From positions 28,582,019-28,646,018 of the forward strand of contig CM069608.1 of the NCBI GenBank assembly GCA_035771175.1: 64,000 nt of DNA, given 5' to 3'. Position 1 is the stretch's first letter, and each line of letters starts with the position of its first letter. Shown piece after piece: positions 11,303 through 23,194 of the stretch. The stretch is from Paratinospora sagittata (Eukaryota > Streptophyta > Magnoliopsida > Ranunculales > Menispermaceae). Below the pieces are notes generated by a model. The model saw only the letters and a list, made by a program, of their open reading frames with translations, did no database searches and was not told the DNA's origin. The translations under genes and the position numbers were made by a program.

Positions 11303-13060
11303 CTAATCTAGCCTTATTTCTCACAATCCCTCCTTTTTCATCTCTTTTATTTTTGAAAACCCATTTAGTTCCTATGATTAATTGGAGAGAGGGTCTAGGT
11401 ACTAGTTTCCACACATTGTTTCTAGCAAAGTGTCCCAATTCATCTTGCATGGCAAGAGTCCAATTTTCATCTTTTAGAGCATCCTCAACCTTAGAAGGTT
11501 CTATTTGCGAACAAAGGCTACATGCCCTTGATCTATGTTTATTGCTGCTCTAGTAGACACACCCTTAGATGGATCACCTAGTATTTGATCTTTGGGGTAA
11601 CCAATGAGGAGTCTAGAATTCTTAGGGACTTGATCGGTATTTTCATTTTCATCTAAATCCTTGGAATTCTTTGCAGCATCATCATCAAATTTCAGATTTT
11701 TTAGATTTTCACAAATCTGTTGCCTGGGATCACTTTCATCAAATTTTACATGTATGGATTCCTCTACTGCTCTAGATGATGTGTTATATACCATTATACC
11801 CTATATGCCTTACTGTGCAAAGAGTATCCTAAAAATATGCCAATGTCAGATTTTGGATCAAACTTGTCCAAATTATTTTTGTCATTTAGGATATAGCACT
11901 TACACCCGAAAACTTTAAAGTGTTCAATATTGGGCACTCTACCTTTCCATAATTCATATGAAGTCTTTTTCATGCTTTTTCTAATTAGTGTTCTATTCAT
12001 TACATAGCATGCGGTATTAATACCTTCAGCCCAAAAATATGTTGCAATGTTGTATTCACTAAGCATAGTGCTACACATTTCTTGGAGAGTTATATTTTTC
12101 CTTTCCACCATTCCCTTTTGTTGTGGAGTTCTAGGAGCTGATAAGTAGCGAGCATATCATTGTTTGCTACAAAAATTTGTTCACATATTCTCCACCTCTA
12201 TCACTTCTAATGACAGTGATTTTGTATCCTTTCTCATTTTCTACTTTATTGCAATATTTCATAAAGACATCACACACTTCATGCTTGTGAGAAAGAAAGT
12301 GCACCCAAGTAAAACAAAAGTAATCATCAACAATAACAGACACCTAGGATTTTCCTCCTATACTTTGTGTTCGGGTTGGTCCAAATAAATTCATGTGGAC
12401 CATTTCAAGAGTTCTACTACTAGACATAATTTTCTTGCTCTTGAAAATGGATTTGGTATGCTTGCCTAGTTAACAAGGTTCACAAACCTTATCCTTTAGG
12501 TACACTCCTTTGGGAATGCCCTTTGCAAGTTCGTTTTTGGCAAGTCTGAAAATGTTGTCCACGCTAGCATGTACTAATCTTCTATTCCATAACCATGTAT
12601 CATCATTAACAACAACACTTAAACATGAGACATGTTGATCACTAATTTCATCAGGCATGGTAGAATAAACATTTTTATGCTTAGATGCAACAAATGCAAT
12701 TGAACGATTTTCATGCTTAACTATGCATTTATTTGCTTCAAAGCTAACATTGAATCCCTTGTCACGTAATTGACTTATACTCAAGAGATTGTGTTTAAGG
12801 CCATTTACATATAAAACATTATGAATAGCTAAGGAAGAGTTACCAACAATACCAATGCCGACTATTTTTCCTTTGTCGTTATCGCAGAATGTCACATTCT
12901 CTCCAAGCTTGTGGACAATGCTCAAGAAGACGGATTTGTCACCACTCATGTGTCTTGAGCACCCACTATCAATATACCAATAATTCCTTTTGGAGAGATC
13001 CTACACCACATAGAAGACTTTTGATTTTGGTACCCAAGTAGCTTTGGGTCCTTCAAAGTT
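11303..13060 (-). pseudogene. SIRE-type Copia integrase with pre-integrase zinc domain
   Basis: From the right: SGDKSVFLSIVHKLGENVTFCDNDKGKIVGIG (end of protease and spacer), then LWNRRLVHASVDNIFRLAKNELAKGIPKG and KVCEPC (zinc-binding part). The core is broken up at 12110-12470: the first catalytic Asp is changed (MVHMNLFGP instead of HMDLFGP), while SDRGGEY and GMVERKN-like residues remain. The C-terminal part is open (MVERKNITLQEMCSTMLSEY, ELWKGRVPNIEHFKVFGCKCYILN). The acidic hinge to RT spans 11501-11794, with SKGVSTRAAINIDQGHVAF. Confidence 0.9.
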
Positions 13061-13156
13061 AGCATCATTCAAAATAGTCTTTTCTACCCAAGCAAGCTTA
13101 CTTTTGTTAAGTCTCATAAGTGGACATCTAAGTATGGTGTGGCCTTGCCTATTAAA

Positions 13157-14303
13157 CTAGTGACATGTGGGTCTCTTGGTCAATAAGTTGTTGTAACTTT
13201 TCTGTTTTGACCCTTTGGTGTACCCAAGTCTAGCTTTGTCAAAGGCACATCTTTGTGACCCAAGCATCATGTCAAAAAGCTTTTGTCCTTTGGTAAATTT
13301 CATTACTGTTTTGGACAAATCATCAACACTCTTTTTGAGTGTGTCAAGCTCCTTGTTCATTTGTTCCTTTTCTAAGGTCATGGTCTCAATGGTTTCTTGT
13401 TGAGATTCAATCTCTTCAAGAGCTATCATCAAGCTTTTCTTAAGCTTCGCATTTTTTTTGACCTCTTTTTCATAACATAGTTTCATATAATCATAATCAT
13501 TTGAATCAAAAATATCATCATATAAATTTTCAGGTTCAATTTTTGCCTCGGCGTTTGCCATGAGACAAAACACGGCTTTTTCTTCTCTCGAGTCTGATTC
13601 TTCCACACTTGAGCTTGAGTCATCTCAAGTAGCTTTGAGCACCTTCTTGTCCTTCCGTTTTGAATTAAAGCTTTTCTTTTTCTGGTTAGGACAATCACTT
13701 TTAATATGTCCAAGTTTGTTGCAACCAAAACATATTAAATCATTAGGTTTGGCTCCAAATTTCCTTCCCTTGTGGAATTTGGATGATGAGCCAGCTTTTC
13801 CCTTCCTCTTTATGAGGCGGTTGAGTTTCCTAGACATCATAGCAATTTTATCATCGGTGGTCTCATTTTCAGAGGACTCATTGGAGTCGGATTCTATATT
13901 TAGTGCTAAGTCTTTCTTCCCCTTACTCTTTACTCTAGGTGGGGCTTGGTTTTCCTTGAGCTTTAGCTTATGAACCATTAGGGAACCACATAAATCATCA
14001 AATGTATATTTAGCCAAGTTTTTGGCTTCTTCTATGGACAAGGCTTTAGGCTCCTAAATTTTGGGTAAACCTCTTAGAAACTTCTTAACGGTCTTTTCTT
14101 GGTCATAGACCTTTCCCAAGTTTTTCATTTCATTGATGTTCTTGGTGAATCTTGTTATTGCCTCGGCAATAGTCTCGGTTTCAGTCATTCTATAGGTCTC
14201 GTATTTTTCGACCAACATTTGAAGTTTGACTTTTTTAACTTGCAAAGTTCCCTTATGGATCACTTCAAGTTTATGTCATATTTCTTTGGTTGTTTCACAT
14301 GCA
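13157..14303 (-). pseudogene. SIRE-type Copia gag, C-terminal part
   Basis: It carries LRGLPKI and ETETIAEAITRFTKNINEMK (UBN2-type gag), KYTFDDLCGSLMVHKLKLKE, a Lys/Ser-rich linker and one intact zinc knuckle (CFGCNKLGHIKSDC, CX2CX4HX4C). It ends with a Glu/Lys-rich segment with coiled-coil spacing (about 13300-13480: LKKSLMIALEEIESQQETIE). Stops separate the pieces near 14050 and 13620. The N-terminus continues at 17085 beyond the solo LTR insertion. Confidence 0.9.
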
Positions 14304-14308
14304 CTAAC
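14304..14308. other. Target site duplication (left copy)
   Basis: ctaac, repeated at 17080-17084 on the far side of the insertion. A perfect 5-bp duplication as made by LTR-retrotransposon integrase. Confidence 0.85.
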
Positions 14309-17079
14309 TGTGACGCCCCGAAAATTATTTCATCTAGCCCATAACCCAATTGCACTTTGCCCAAACTCTATGTGTTGTCTTGATATGGTTGGTGTTTGTT
14401 TGATGGTTGTTTAATGTTTGTATAGTTGATGCTTGATAATGTATATAAATATGTGTATTATAAATTGTATATGGGTCATGTTAAATTAAAGTATAATGCA
14501 TATGTTATTATTTATACATGGGTCCATTAAACCATGAATTGATATGGGTTAGGATTGATTGAATAAAAGGATAAATGAAAATGAAAATTTGGTGTATTAA
14601 ATGGATTGGACATTTAAAATACATGGAAGCATGAGATTGGTTAAAGTACATGTGGTTGGTATGGGTAGTATGAAACCAACACATGTGAAGGTTGGTGCAT
14701 GAAAGTGGACAAGTGTCCCATGCCCACTTCTCTTTTCCAAGAATGTGCAAGAAAGTGAGGTGAATGGAGGGAATCCAAGAATGTGCTAGAAAGTGAGGTG
14801 AGTGGAGGGAATCCAAGAATGTGCTAGAAAGTGAGGTGAGTGGAGAGAAAGGAAAAAAATAAAAGAGAAGAAGAGAAAGGAAAGAAGAAGAGAAAGAAAG
14901 AGGGAGTTGCAGGAGGAAAATCTCTGCGATGTTTTCACCAAAGAGCTGGATCTTTGGGATATATGGTCAAATTTTGTCAGCAAGTTTGTAGCTTATGGTT
15001 CTGCATTCTGAACGGTGGAGATCTTGATTTGAGGTTTCTTCTAAGAGATCTAACCTCTCAAACCAAGCTGATCGGAAAGTCTGGATTTCTCGCGTCATTT
15101 CTATTAAACTTATAGATCTGCTCAATCTACCGTTGGATGGATATCAAATTTTGGTATGTAGTTTACAACTGATATTTCTGAATTCGGAACGGTGGAGATA
15201 TTTATAAGGTAAGTATGTTGTGTGATATAGTCATCTGAGTTTGAGTATTTGCAGCAGGTAAGGAGAAATTGTCTGATTAGAGACTTGTTCATCAAAGATT
15301 CTTATCTTTTCAGTCCACCGTTGGATTGGGCTGATATTTGGACAGAAGGTTTGTTTCTTCACATACTTCAATCTGTATAGTTGATTTTGTGATTACATAT
15401 TTCTGTTGGTAGATTGATACATCTGAACAGAATATTAAATGAAGAATTGGTAGGGTTGCTTATATTAGACCCAAATTTAGAATATGAACTTAGACCTTTC
15501 CAAATAGCTTGCATGTCAACTATGTTGACCTAGCTACCATTGTTGATGAACCCATGATGCAAAATCAGTGATATACATGGCTGAACATCACCTAGTGTAA
15601 ATCGATAATATGGCCTCAGTATGGAAAATTTCATATTTTAGGGCTTTTGATGCTTTTGGCCTAGAATCATTGAATTGATGCAACTTATGTTTAATTAAGC
15701 ATGATTATGGTTGATTATGCTACTGATTTGGTGGTTGTCACCATATCATGGGTTAAGCCTACTTGTGATCAAGTGACCCAATTTGGGCATGTTTATGCCT
15801 AAGGAATTGAAAATCAGTATTTTTGATTAATAGAATGGTTTATGTATGAGAACTATGCATTAGAGGCCTAAGTCATGTGATTTGAGTTGAATGATGGGAT
15901 TAGATGGGATTTAGGCCTATTGTCTATATGTGGGCTGATTTAGGGTTGATGTGTAATGTCTATGTGATTGAGCATAGAAATTGATGTATGGTAGGATATT
16001 GATGAATGTTTCAGGATCTTGATTGGGTTGATTCGGTTTGGTGGTCGTGTGTGGTTAAATACTCTCGCGAGGCTTGGTTGTGAGTAGACTTCATTTATGA
16101 TTATATCTTTTATGTCATCATATCACTTATATATATTGTATGTTGAAAGCATGAATGTGTTCTAATGTTTTGAATGATGCATTGATTTGAGAAAACCTTA
16201 TGACTTTGGTTGGGCCCATCTATATGGCTAATAGAGGGACTTAACCTTGTCATAGGCGGGTTTTAGGAAAGGAAATGATTGGGGTCAACGGTATGGTAAA
16301 ATAGACGTGCACTAGTAACCCCAAATAAACATGATTGGGGTCAACGGTTCGGTGAAATAGACGTGCACTAGTAACCCAATGCATATGGAATGTGGATCCA
16401 AATTGATAAGCTTTTACTTGCATCGAACTTATTATAAATGCTTGATATCTATATGTTATGAGCTTTTAATCATGCTACACATTGACATGCATACATGATA
16501 TTTATTGATGAGTATTGATAGCATATTTGAATTGGCTCACCCTCATTTTCCTCTTTCAGGTCCTTCTGTCCCGAATAAGGGCAAAGGAGTAGTCATATCT
16601 TGAGGGCCTTGCCTGCGAGAGAATCCAAGGCCTCGATGTGAGTTGAGAGGCATTTTGATTGAACTGTGTTTTAAATTATGAAGTATTATATTTTGGATTA
16701 TGTAATTATAACACTTACCACATTGTAGTATGGGTGAGTTGGGACTTGTTAGATAGACCATGTGGGCATATGATGGTTTTTATTTGTACCCACAATTTTG
16801 GACTTTATGTGTATGTCAATTTTAATGGACTGTAGGGATTATGATTTTATGTATGGTTCATTTTTATGGATTATCTCTTGTTTTTGATGATTAATACGGT
16901 GGGTAGTTTTGTTTAGTACATTTTGATACTATGTCGTTGTTTGAGATAAGGCTCGTAGGGTCTCAACCACCTCACAGGAGTTGAGGAGTGGTCGGAGATG
17001 CCTACGCCGGGCGTCCAGCCCAGGCATTCCGCACGCCATTCCCTGTGGGGTTGGTGGGCCAGGATGCGGGGTCGCCACA
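14309..17079 (+). mobile_element. Solo LTR, chromovirus (Tekay/Del)-like, 2.77 kb, inserted in Copia gag
   Basis: It starts TGTGACGCCCCG, ends GGGGTCGCCACA, and is bounded by perfect ctaac duplications. It has no pol or gag domains. Inside are a GA-rich leader-like stretch (14840-14910), phrases such as 'gaacggtggagat' repeated at about 15011 and 15187, a tandem duplicate of 'tgattggggtcaacgg' (16277, 16332), and 'ctctttcaggtccttctgtcccg'. One TG...CA unit with one duplication and no internal region is the signature of LTR-LTR recombination. The superfamily call rests on length and ends. Confidence 0.75.
14706..14843 (+). repeat. Short tandem repeat in solo LTR (about 52 bp unit)
   Basis: The phrase 'gaatgtgc(t/a)agaaagtgaggtgaatggag' type recurs three times from 14741 with about 52-bp spacing (14741, 14793, 14817-14843, the last truncated). 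Confidence 0.6.
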
Positions 17080-17084
17080 CTAAC

Positions 17085-17390
17085 TCTCATAAACTCATCA
17101 AGTGAAAGGCTACAAAATAAAATATTTACAACTTGGTCATTCAAAAGTTCTCTCTTTTTTTCTCTAGCACTCCACTCATCTAATTCTTTAGGGATTGTTA
17201 CACCATCCACTGTTTTGGTTGGTGTTGGACACCCTTTAGTCACAACATCTCACATTTCTAAGTTTTGGGCTCTAAGATAAAATCTCATCCTGGTTTTTCA
17301 ATGTAGGTAGTTTTCTCCTTTGAAAAGAGGAGGTTTATTTGTTGATTCACCTTCACAGAGATAATGATCCTTATTACTTTGTCCTGCCAT
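17085..17390 (-). pseudogene. SIRE-type Copia gag, N-terminal part
   Basis: ATG at 17390 begins MAGQSNKDHYLCEGESTNKP, followed by PLFKGENYLHW-like residues with the Trp codon changed to stop, then GVTIPKELDEWSAREKKRELLNDQVVNILFCSLSLDEF, the conserved gag N-domain. It is cut at 17084 by the solo LTR. The start sits 39 bases after the PBS, as usual for Copia. Confidence 0.88.
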
Positions 17391-17428
17391 AGATATCAAA
17401 GATGGTTAGATACTTTGATGGGTAACTT

Positions 17429-17440
17429 GCTCTGATACCA
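17429..17440 (-). other. Primer binding site (initiator Met tRNA)
   Basis: TGGTATCAGAGC on the - strand, two bases after the LTR end. Confidence 0.93.
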
Positions 17441-17442
17441 AT

Positions 17443-18928
17443 TGTTGGCTCAGGTACACGTCCAAGAAGGGGGGTGAATTGGACAGTTGCATGTTTTTCG
17501 CCTTTTAACACTTTAAATAAACAACAAGCAAGTAAGTAAATGACACAACACAAAGAACACATGATTTAACGTGGTTCGGCACCAACGACCTACGTCCATG
17601 ACTTGATCTCCCAGATCAAGATTTTCCAAAACCTCCCACTAAGGATCCTACTTTAAGGGTGAGGATCAAACCAATTACAACCACTCACTTCACGGGTGTG
17701 AGCAACCGTTACAAGAGCCTAATCACATAGCTCTCAACTCTCAAGGGACAACAATCAATATCACAGCACACAAGTGAGATCCGTCACTTTACAGAAATCA
17801 AAGGTTACAATGAGTATAGATTTGAAGTTGTTCTTCTTACCAAGAACACTTCTACTTACATACAATGAGTGTTGATCACCTCTAAAAATCTCAGCAAGGT
17901 GAAGAAGATTGAAGCACAACTTAAAAAAGGGAAACCTTCACAATGGCGTTTTTTTTTTGAAAAATTGTTTTGAGCAAACAAGATGCAAATCATTTTTTAG
18001 CACTTAGAACATTTGAAGAACTCTTTCAAAGCATAAGAAAACTCTAACTTTGGTTCTCTGATATTGTTCTCTCAGTCTTGTAGATCTATATGTATGTGTA
18101 TGCTCAAAAGGAGCAAATGTTCTATTTAAAAACAAAAACCAAGAACATGCCCATTCCTTGGATTTCAATTTCCAAGAAAAGTTAGATTTGATTAATGCAT
18201 TTTGAATGTAACGGTCTAAATATTCTCTTCAATGTCATGGGAAAAGGCTGCTTTAAAATCAAAGAGAATGGGCAAAAATATATAAAATTTTCGCAAGTGG
18301 AAAATCCACGCTTTTCTACCCATAATTGTCAAAACGTGTCATTAGTTTTGTCTGTGCTAGCGTACTGGCCAGTGTGTCCAGGCGAGATTATCGCTCACTA
18401 GAGCACTAACCACACTGAGCTAGCGCATTGGGTACAATGGCCGAGAGTTCCATTTCTCCAGATGGTCTCTCTAGCGAGCCAGCCATTCCTTCCAGCATGT
18501 TGCTAGCGCGCTAGAGGCCTTAAAATTCTGATTTTTTATTTTATTGAAAATCCAATCGATCAAAGGCAACTCCATTTCTTTAAAATCATTTTGACACATG
18601 ATTAAACACTTTTAAATCATTCAAAATGCTTAGAACACGTTCAAAAACATTCAAAAAACCTTTTCGATAAAATCAAGTTGAAGATCAAAATATTTTTGAA
18701 AACTTGAAAAACTTTGAATACGATCTTGCCAAGATATTGTAAGTGTGATCTTACAATCCTAAGATCAAACTAAGACTCATCACTTGTAGAAGTTTGTCTT
18801 CATTGCTTGAGCTTGATCTTGAGTTTTTTCTACGACTTCTACTGATGTGATCTTGATGAATTTTGCTACAACACTTAGAAACAATGTATTTTTCATTATT
18901 AATGTTGTTTGTAATCATCGAAATCCCA
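17443..18928 (-). repeat. 5' LTR of the SIRE-type element
   Basis: The PBS-side end is exact: on the + strand TGTTGGCTCAGG, then gaaggggggtgaattggac, a phrase shared with the LTRs at 45671, 59119 and 62859. The other end is placed where 'gtttgtaatcatcgaaatccca' occurs, matching the start motif of the related LTRs, and is less sure. A TA-rich box and GCGC-rich words (18350-18515) lie inside. Confidence 0.75.
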
Positions 18929-19077
18929 ATGTGAATAATTTTCAACATGTGATCGTTCACCATGACGCGTTTTGGTTCTTCAAGCACTACGCTCGTCATG
19001 CATCAAAGGAGATAGAATATGACTTTAATTTCTTGAAGAAATGGGGATCTTGGATTCTTAAAGATTATAAAATGAAG
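18929..19077. other. Short unassigned stretch
   Basis: An open + frame here ends KKWGSWILKDYKMKCDKP. I recognise no domain and it is too short to call. Confidence 0.3.
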
Positions 19078-19980
19078 TGTGACAAACCTTAGAAAACCAA
19101 ATTTTAATGGCAAAAACCATGCATGAGGTGGTGGAAACAAGAACCAAAGGAAAACACTGAAAAATGTGCGTCAAAACACATCACGTACAAGAGAAGTGCA
19201 CTCCAACCAAGTTGGAGTGCATTTCTCAAAGAGGAATGCATTCCACCTTTGGTAGAATACACTCCTCTTTGAGGAACGCGTTCCAATTTGACAAAAGTGG
19301 GGCTTTGGCATTTTTGCCCTAGAACATGTTCCATGGTTCCAGGGCCTATAAATATGTGTGATTTTCCTCATTTTGAACCTTTCCAACTTTTGCTAAAACG
19401 AGAGAACATTTGGAGAGTGAATTGGGGATGCTTGGAGGTGATAAAAGGGGTTCAAAAGTGGTTTCTAAGGTGGGATTAAGGTTCCCAAACATCAAACCAA
19501 GGGAATTTGAGGTATAATTTCTTACTTATCTTAATTAACTTTTTGTGGATTTGGGTTTCTTGCTCCCTGAGCTATGATGTTCATTTTTCATGTATGATTT
19601 TGGTATGAGTTCTTAGAGAACAAATTGTGGTTTTAGATGAGTTTTGGAGGGATTGATCATGTTATAAATAAATGTTTGGTGAATTGGATGATTTAAAGAG
19701 ATTATGGGAGATTGTTTGTTCTCCAAGAAATGATGAAGACTACCTTTAGTAATATGAGACTTGCCCACTTTTGATCCATCATGTTAGAGATTTTGTTTGT
19801 GTTAGTTAAACAATGGTAGATGGAGATGTTTAATGGTTTGGAAACACCCAAAATTGTGTTGTTGACCATTAACAAGGGTTTTGAAAGCAAAACCCTTGAG
19901 ATGACACGGAGAAATTACCTCTGGATCGCCCAAGAACGCTCCCAACTCACACAAATACCTTGTTGACCAGGGTCGTCACA
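19078..19980 (+). repeat. Possible third, diverged LTR of the Tekay/Del-like type
   Basis: It starts TGTGACAAACCTTAG and ends CCAGGGTCGTCACA, echoing the ends of the solo LTRs above. A TATA-type box (gggcctataaatatgtg) sits at about 19345. No target duplication is seen (tgaag against aattc) and the length is only 903 bases, so it may be truncated or internally deleted. Two perfect short hairpins lie at 19198-19220 and 19226-19273. Confidence 0.45.
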
Positions 19981-20457
19981 AATTCCTTGTTGACCCACCA
20001 AAAACTCGCTTTTTTTATTATCCATTGAAGGAGTCACTTTCAAATGTTGTTTGTAAACAGAAAGGCCCAACTTTTCACAAGATTTAGAATGGTTTGAGTT
20101 TTTGGGTCATCCATCTTTTATAACACCAAATAGAATTATGAACAGGTTGAAAGCAATTTTCTTTATCTATTTATTTAATGCATAAATTCAAAGAAATCTT
20201 GGTACAATCATTCCACCAAGATTAATATCTCATTATTAAAGAAAATAGTTAGATTGCAAATAATTTGTAGTAAGAATATTAAAATTGAAGTAGAGGAATA
20301 ATCAATGCAACTTAAAAACTTTATCTTTCTATTGTTATTTATGAGGAAGTGTTCAAGTAATAACAGATTTTTGGTAGGGTTTTGAATCCTACCCATCTAC
20401 AATATCATCATTCAACCAATGAATATACTGACACTAATAAAAGTCATTAAGCAACTA

Positions 20458-20498
<41 letters not shown>

Positions 20499-21389
20499 CT
20501 CATTAAGAGATAACAAGTGATAAAACTAATAAAAGTCTAGAATAGAATTAAATATAGTCATCTAAAAGTGTCTAACGCAGCTTAGTTAAAGTGGATAATC
20601 CTAATATTTATTGAATCCTCAATTTCAACAGGTACTTCTCTTATCATCCTTCTCATTCTTCAATCAACAATATATACTACAAGAGACCAGGAAATGAGCT
20701 AAAAGGTCTAGTAGATGAAACTGACTCATATATTTCCTATTTTTATTCATATAAAATCATAAGTCAACAAATAATAAAATAAAAAATATTTAACAACAAC
20801 GTCACATCATCAAACCACATTTTATTCCTCTCAATTACCTCACTTTGGGAATATTAACACCCGTGGCAAAGTAGCCAACCTACTATTATGCTTTTTACCA
20901 ATGGTTGGTATATATATATATATATATCAAATTTAAATTTAAAAAAAGTGAAATGGAAAACTTATTTGTAAAGTTAGGCAGAGTGAAAGTAATCTAACTA
21001 TTTAAATTACTCTTTTCTTTTCTTTTTTTGATTTTTCACGAGTTGTCCTCACACCTTTCGGGTATGAGACTAGTCTTCATTCAAGGCAGAAACTGAATGA
21101 TAAACCTCTCTCAATAAGAGCATCTTCAAGAATTAAACCCTGAAACTTCTACACATGGACGACCTTAGGATTTAGTCTGCTTTCACTGAGCCAACCACTC
21201 GTTGATTTGACCATTTTTTTTTGTATATACAGATTTGGCCCTATAACTAATTAGTTTAAAAATAAAAGATAACCATAAGTTTAAAGTGGTAATTTTGAAA
21301 GTTTGACCAAAATAGCCAACAAGGTGAACTATTTTAAGTATTTGTATTTTGCGCACGCGCACACACACATATATTTCATTTTATTTTTT
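19981..21389. other. AT-rich intergenic DNA
   Basis: No gene-like ORF. It contains the TA microsatellites at 20462-20497 and about 20909-20927, and plain AT-rich sequence. Confidence 0.6.
20462..20497. repeat. (TA)n microsatellite
   Basis: About 18 uninterrupted TA units. Confidence 0.97.
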
Positions 21390-22190
21390 TATTTTTATTT
21401 TTTATTTTTTTTTATTCAACTGATACAAGATCAGAACAAACTAGGACCAAGACCAGGATAAAGGACCTCAATATAGCCAAATAGCAGCACAGAGGCGATA
21501 GGCAGATGGGTCATCAAACTCTCACGCAAGGAGAAGAGGCTTCTAAAATGGAAGGGCAAACTTCCACATAGGGAAGAGCAAAACTCCCACATAGGGAAGA
21601 AACAGACTCCCATGCAAGGGAGAAAAAAACTCCCACGCAGGGAAGAAGACATAAGACAAACATACATATAAAACAAGTTTTGAGTCGAGAGCAAAACAAA
21701 ACAAATGTGTGGGCACGAACTCGATCTGAAAATTAAGACCTCGTCCCTCAACCACACCTTTACCACAATCAGCTCTGCCCAAACACAAAATAACACAAAG
21801 AAACACATAAACATACCAAAGAACACAAAATAAAGCCCCCAGCGCTGCGCCAACAACCCGCCCCCACGGCTACCACCGGGCCACCACCACTGGCACCCCA
21901 GCCACGACCAACAGTGGCCCCAAAGGTGAATAGAAAAAGTGAAACGACGAGATCGAAGATGAGCGGCGGGCAACAAAATTGTGCAGCGAGAAAGGCGGTG
22001 AGAGAGACGGCAAAGAGAGAGGCGAGAGGGACAAGAGATGGCGATAGAGACGACTAAAGAGAGACGACCTGAGAGGGGCGGCGAGAGAGATGGCGAGAAA
22101 AACAAAAGAGAGAGGAGGCCTCCGCCGCTTAGGGTTAGCTAAACGACAGAGAAAACGCTTTTCTTCTTCTGAACTCTTCTCGGCTCGCTG
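21390..22190 (-). mobile_element. Possible LINE-like or retroposed copy with A-rich tail
   Basis: Read on the - strand it starts with a CT/GC-rich leader-like part (ccctaagcggcggaggcctc; repeated ctctctcgccgcc words). It passes through a T-rich section and ends in an A-rich tail at about 21415-21390 (ttgaataaaaaaaaataaaa). The open frame at 22105-21431 is low-complexity Ser/Arg/Leu, then Phe/Cys-rich, with no domain. A leader joined to a 3' end plus A-tail would fit an internally deleted LINE. A retroposed transcript is the alternative. No target duplication was found. Confidence 0.4.
21517..21650. repeat. Minisatellite, about 23-26 bp unit, 5 degenerate copies
   Basis: Units of the form ctcccacatagggaagaa follow one another at about 21517, 21561, 21584, 21607 and 21630, with variable A-rich spacers. 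Confidence 0.75.
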
Positions 22191-22221
22191 TTGAGATAAA
22201 TGTTGATGTGTTGCAATAACT

Positions 22222-22368
22222 AAGCATGAATTCTATTGCAATGCAAACTACAGTACCCGTCACCTTTAGATTGTTTTGGATTGTATTGAATCACTTATTA
22301 ACACATGATTCAATGTAAATCTAAATGTGATGGAGCCATGCAGTTTGTATTACAACTATTAACGGAGT
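22222..22368. repeat. Foldback MITE-like repeat, copy A
   Basis: The two halves are imperfect inverted copies: atgcaaactacagtaccc ... ggagccatgcagtttgtat, with inner arms cacctttagatt / aatctaaatgtg and tattgaatca / tgattcaat around a short loop. A similar unit lies 970 bases downstream in the same orientation. No transposase or clear target duplication was seen. Confidence 0.55.
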
Positions 22369-23194
22369 CAAGGTAGCATCATTAATATAATATATTAGAC
22401 TAAATAGATAAATAAATCTCGAGATATATCTATGGACTCTAATATTGTGAAATGAATTTAAACTACAATTTAGCTTTTTCCATGGAATTGAAAACAATAC
22501 CATAAGGTTTGTGTGCATTCTCAAATGCGCGCAGAAACAAAGGGCATGGATAAATAACCTTTTTTTATAGTAACCTGGGTATCAGGACCAACTTATGCAT
22601 ACCGACTAATCCGCAAGGGCAAGCTCTAACAAGAAGAGAGAGTCAGGTCCCCCATGAATATGTAGGTGCCCCTACAAGTAGTCCAATCTTTTATGATAAG
22701 AATTAGTGCACTCTATAATTAACATGCAACTTAAAAACAATTTTAAAATATTGGGATATGATCTCTTTTTTTTAATGAATTTATAGTTTCTAAAAATATC
22801 ATATTCAAAAATTATTTTTAAGATTTAAGAACAAGGAAAACTTATTTGCTTTGTTTAAACCTTCACATAAATCAAGTTGAATGGGTCCAGTATTTCTTAT
22901 TTTTTTTAACAAACCAATAAAAAAAAACTCAAAAAACAACTTTCATATGTTTTTTTTTGTAAAAACAAGCAGTTTTTTTTAAAAGAATTTGCAAAAACAG
23001 TTTTGCATCACACTATACCATACAAGTATTTCTAACTTTTTTAACTTTTTTTTTAAAATATAGAAAATTGAATTAAAAAATGATGCTAAATGCAATCTTA
23101 ATATCTCTCACTTATTATGCATTTAATAATACAATAATGTTTTCAAAAAAAAATTTAATAATAATACAATAATGCTAAAATGACTGGTGTGTGT

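Larger units (their letters stand above)
7424..18928 (-). mobile_element. SIRE/Maximus-type Copia element, nested and decayed
   Basis: On the - strand: 5' LTR (18928-17443), PBS (17440-17429), gag, protease, integrase, RT, RNase H, a GCGC-rich spacer, an extra ORF with its own TATA-like box, and a purine-rich (gggggaga) 3' region cut at 7424 by the solo LTR at 4889-7423. The 3' LTR is not found; the 3' end may have been lost with the Copia insertion at 1664-4790. The gag is split by the solo LTR at 14309-17079. The long internal region and extra downstream ORF fit the SIRE/Maximus lineage. Every ORF is broken. Confidence 0.8.

Noticed and set aside
7424..18928. Complete SIRE-type element with two LTRs
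   Set aside because: Only the 5' LTR is present; no matching 3' LTR was found left of 7424.
18847..19092. Open + frame ending KKWGSWILKDYKMKCDKP
   Set aside because: No recognised domain; it straddles the LTR end and lies between two repeat blocks, so probably chance.
20462..20497. (TA)n run as a matrix attachment or origin signal
   Set aside because: Simple microsatellite; several similar runs occur across the window with no further evidence.
21431..22105. 224-codon open frame on the - strand
   Set aside because: Low-complexity Ser/Arg/Leu then Phe/Cys-rich translation from a CT-rich and repeat-bearing stretch; no domain, no splice context.
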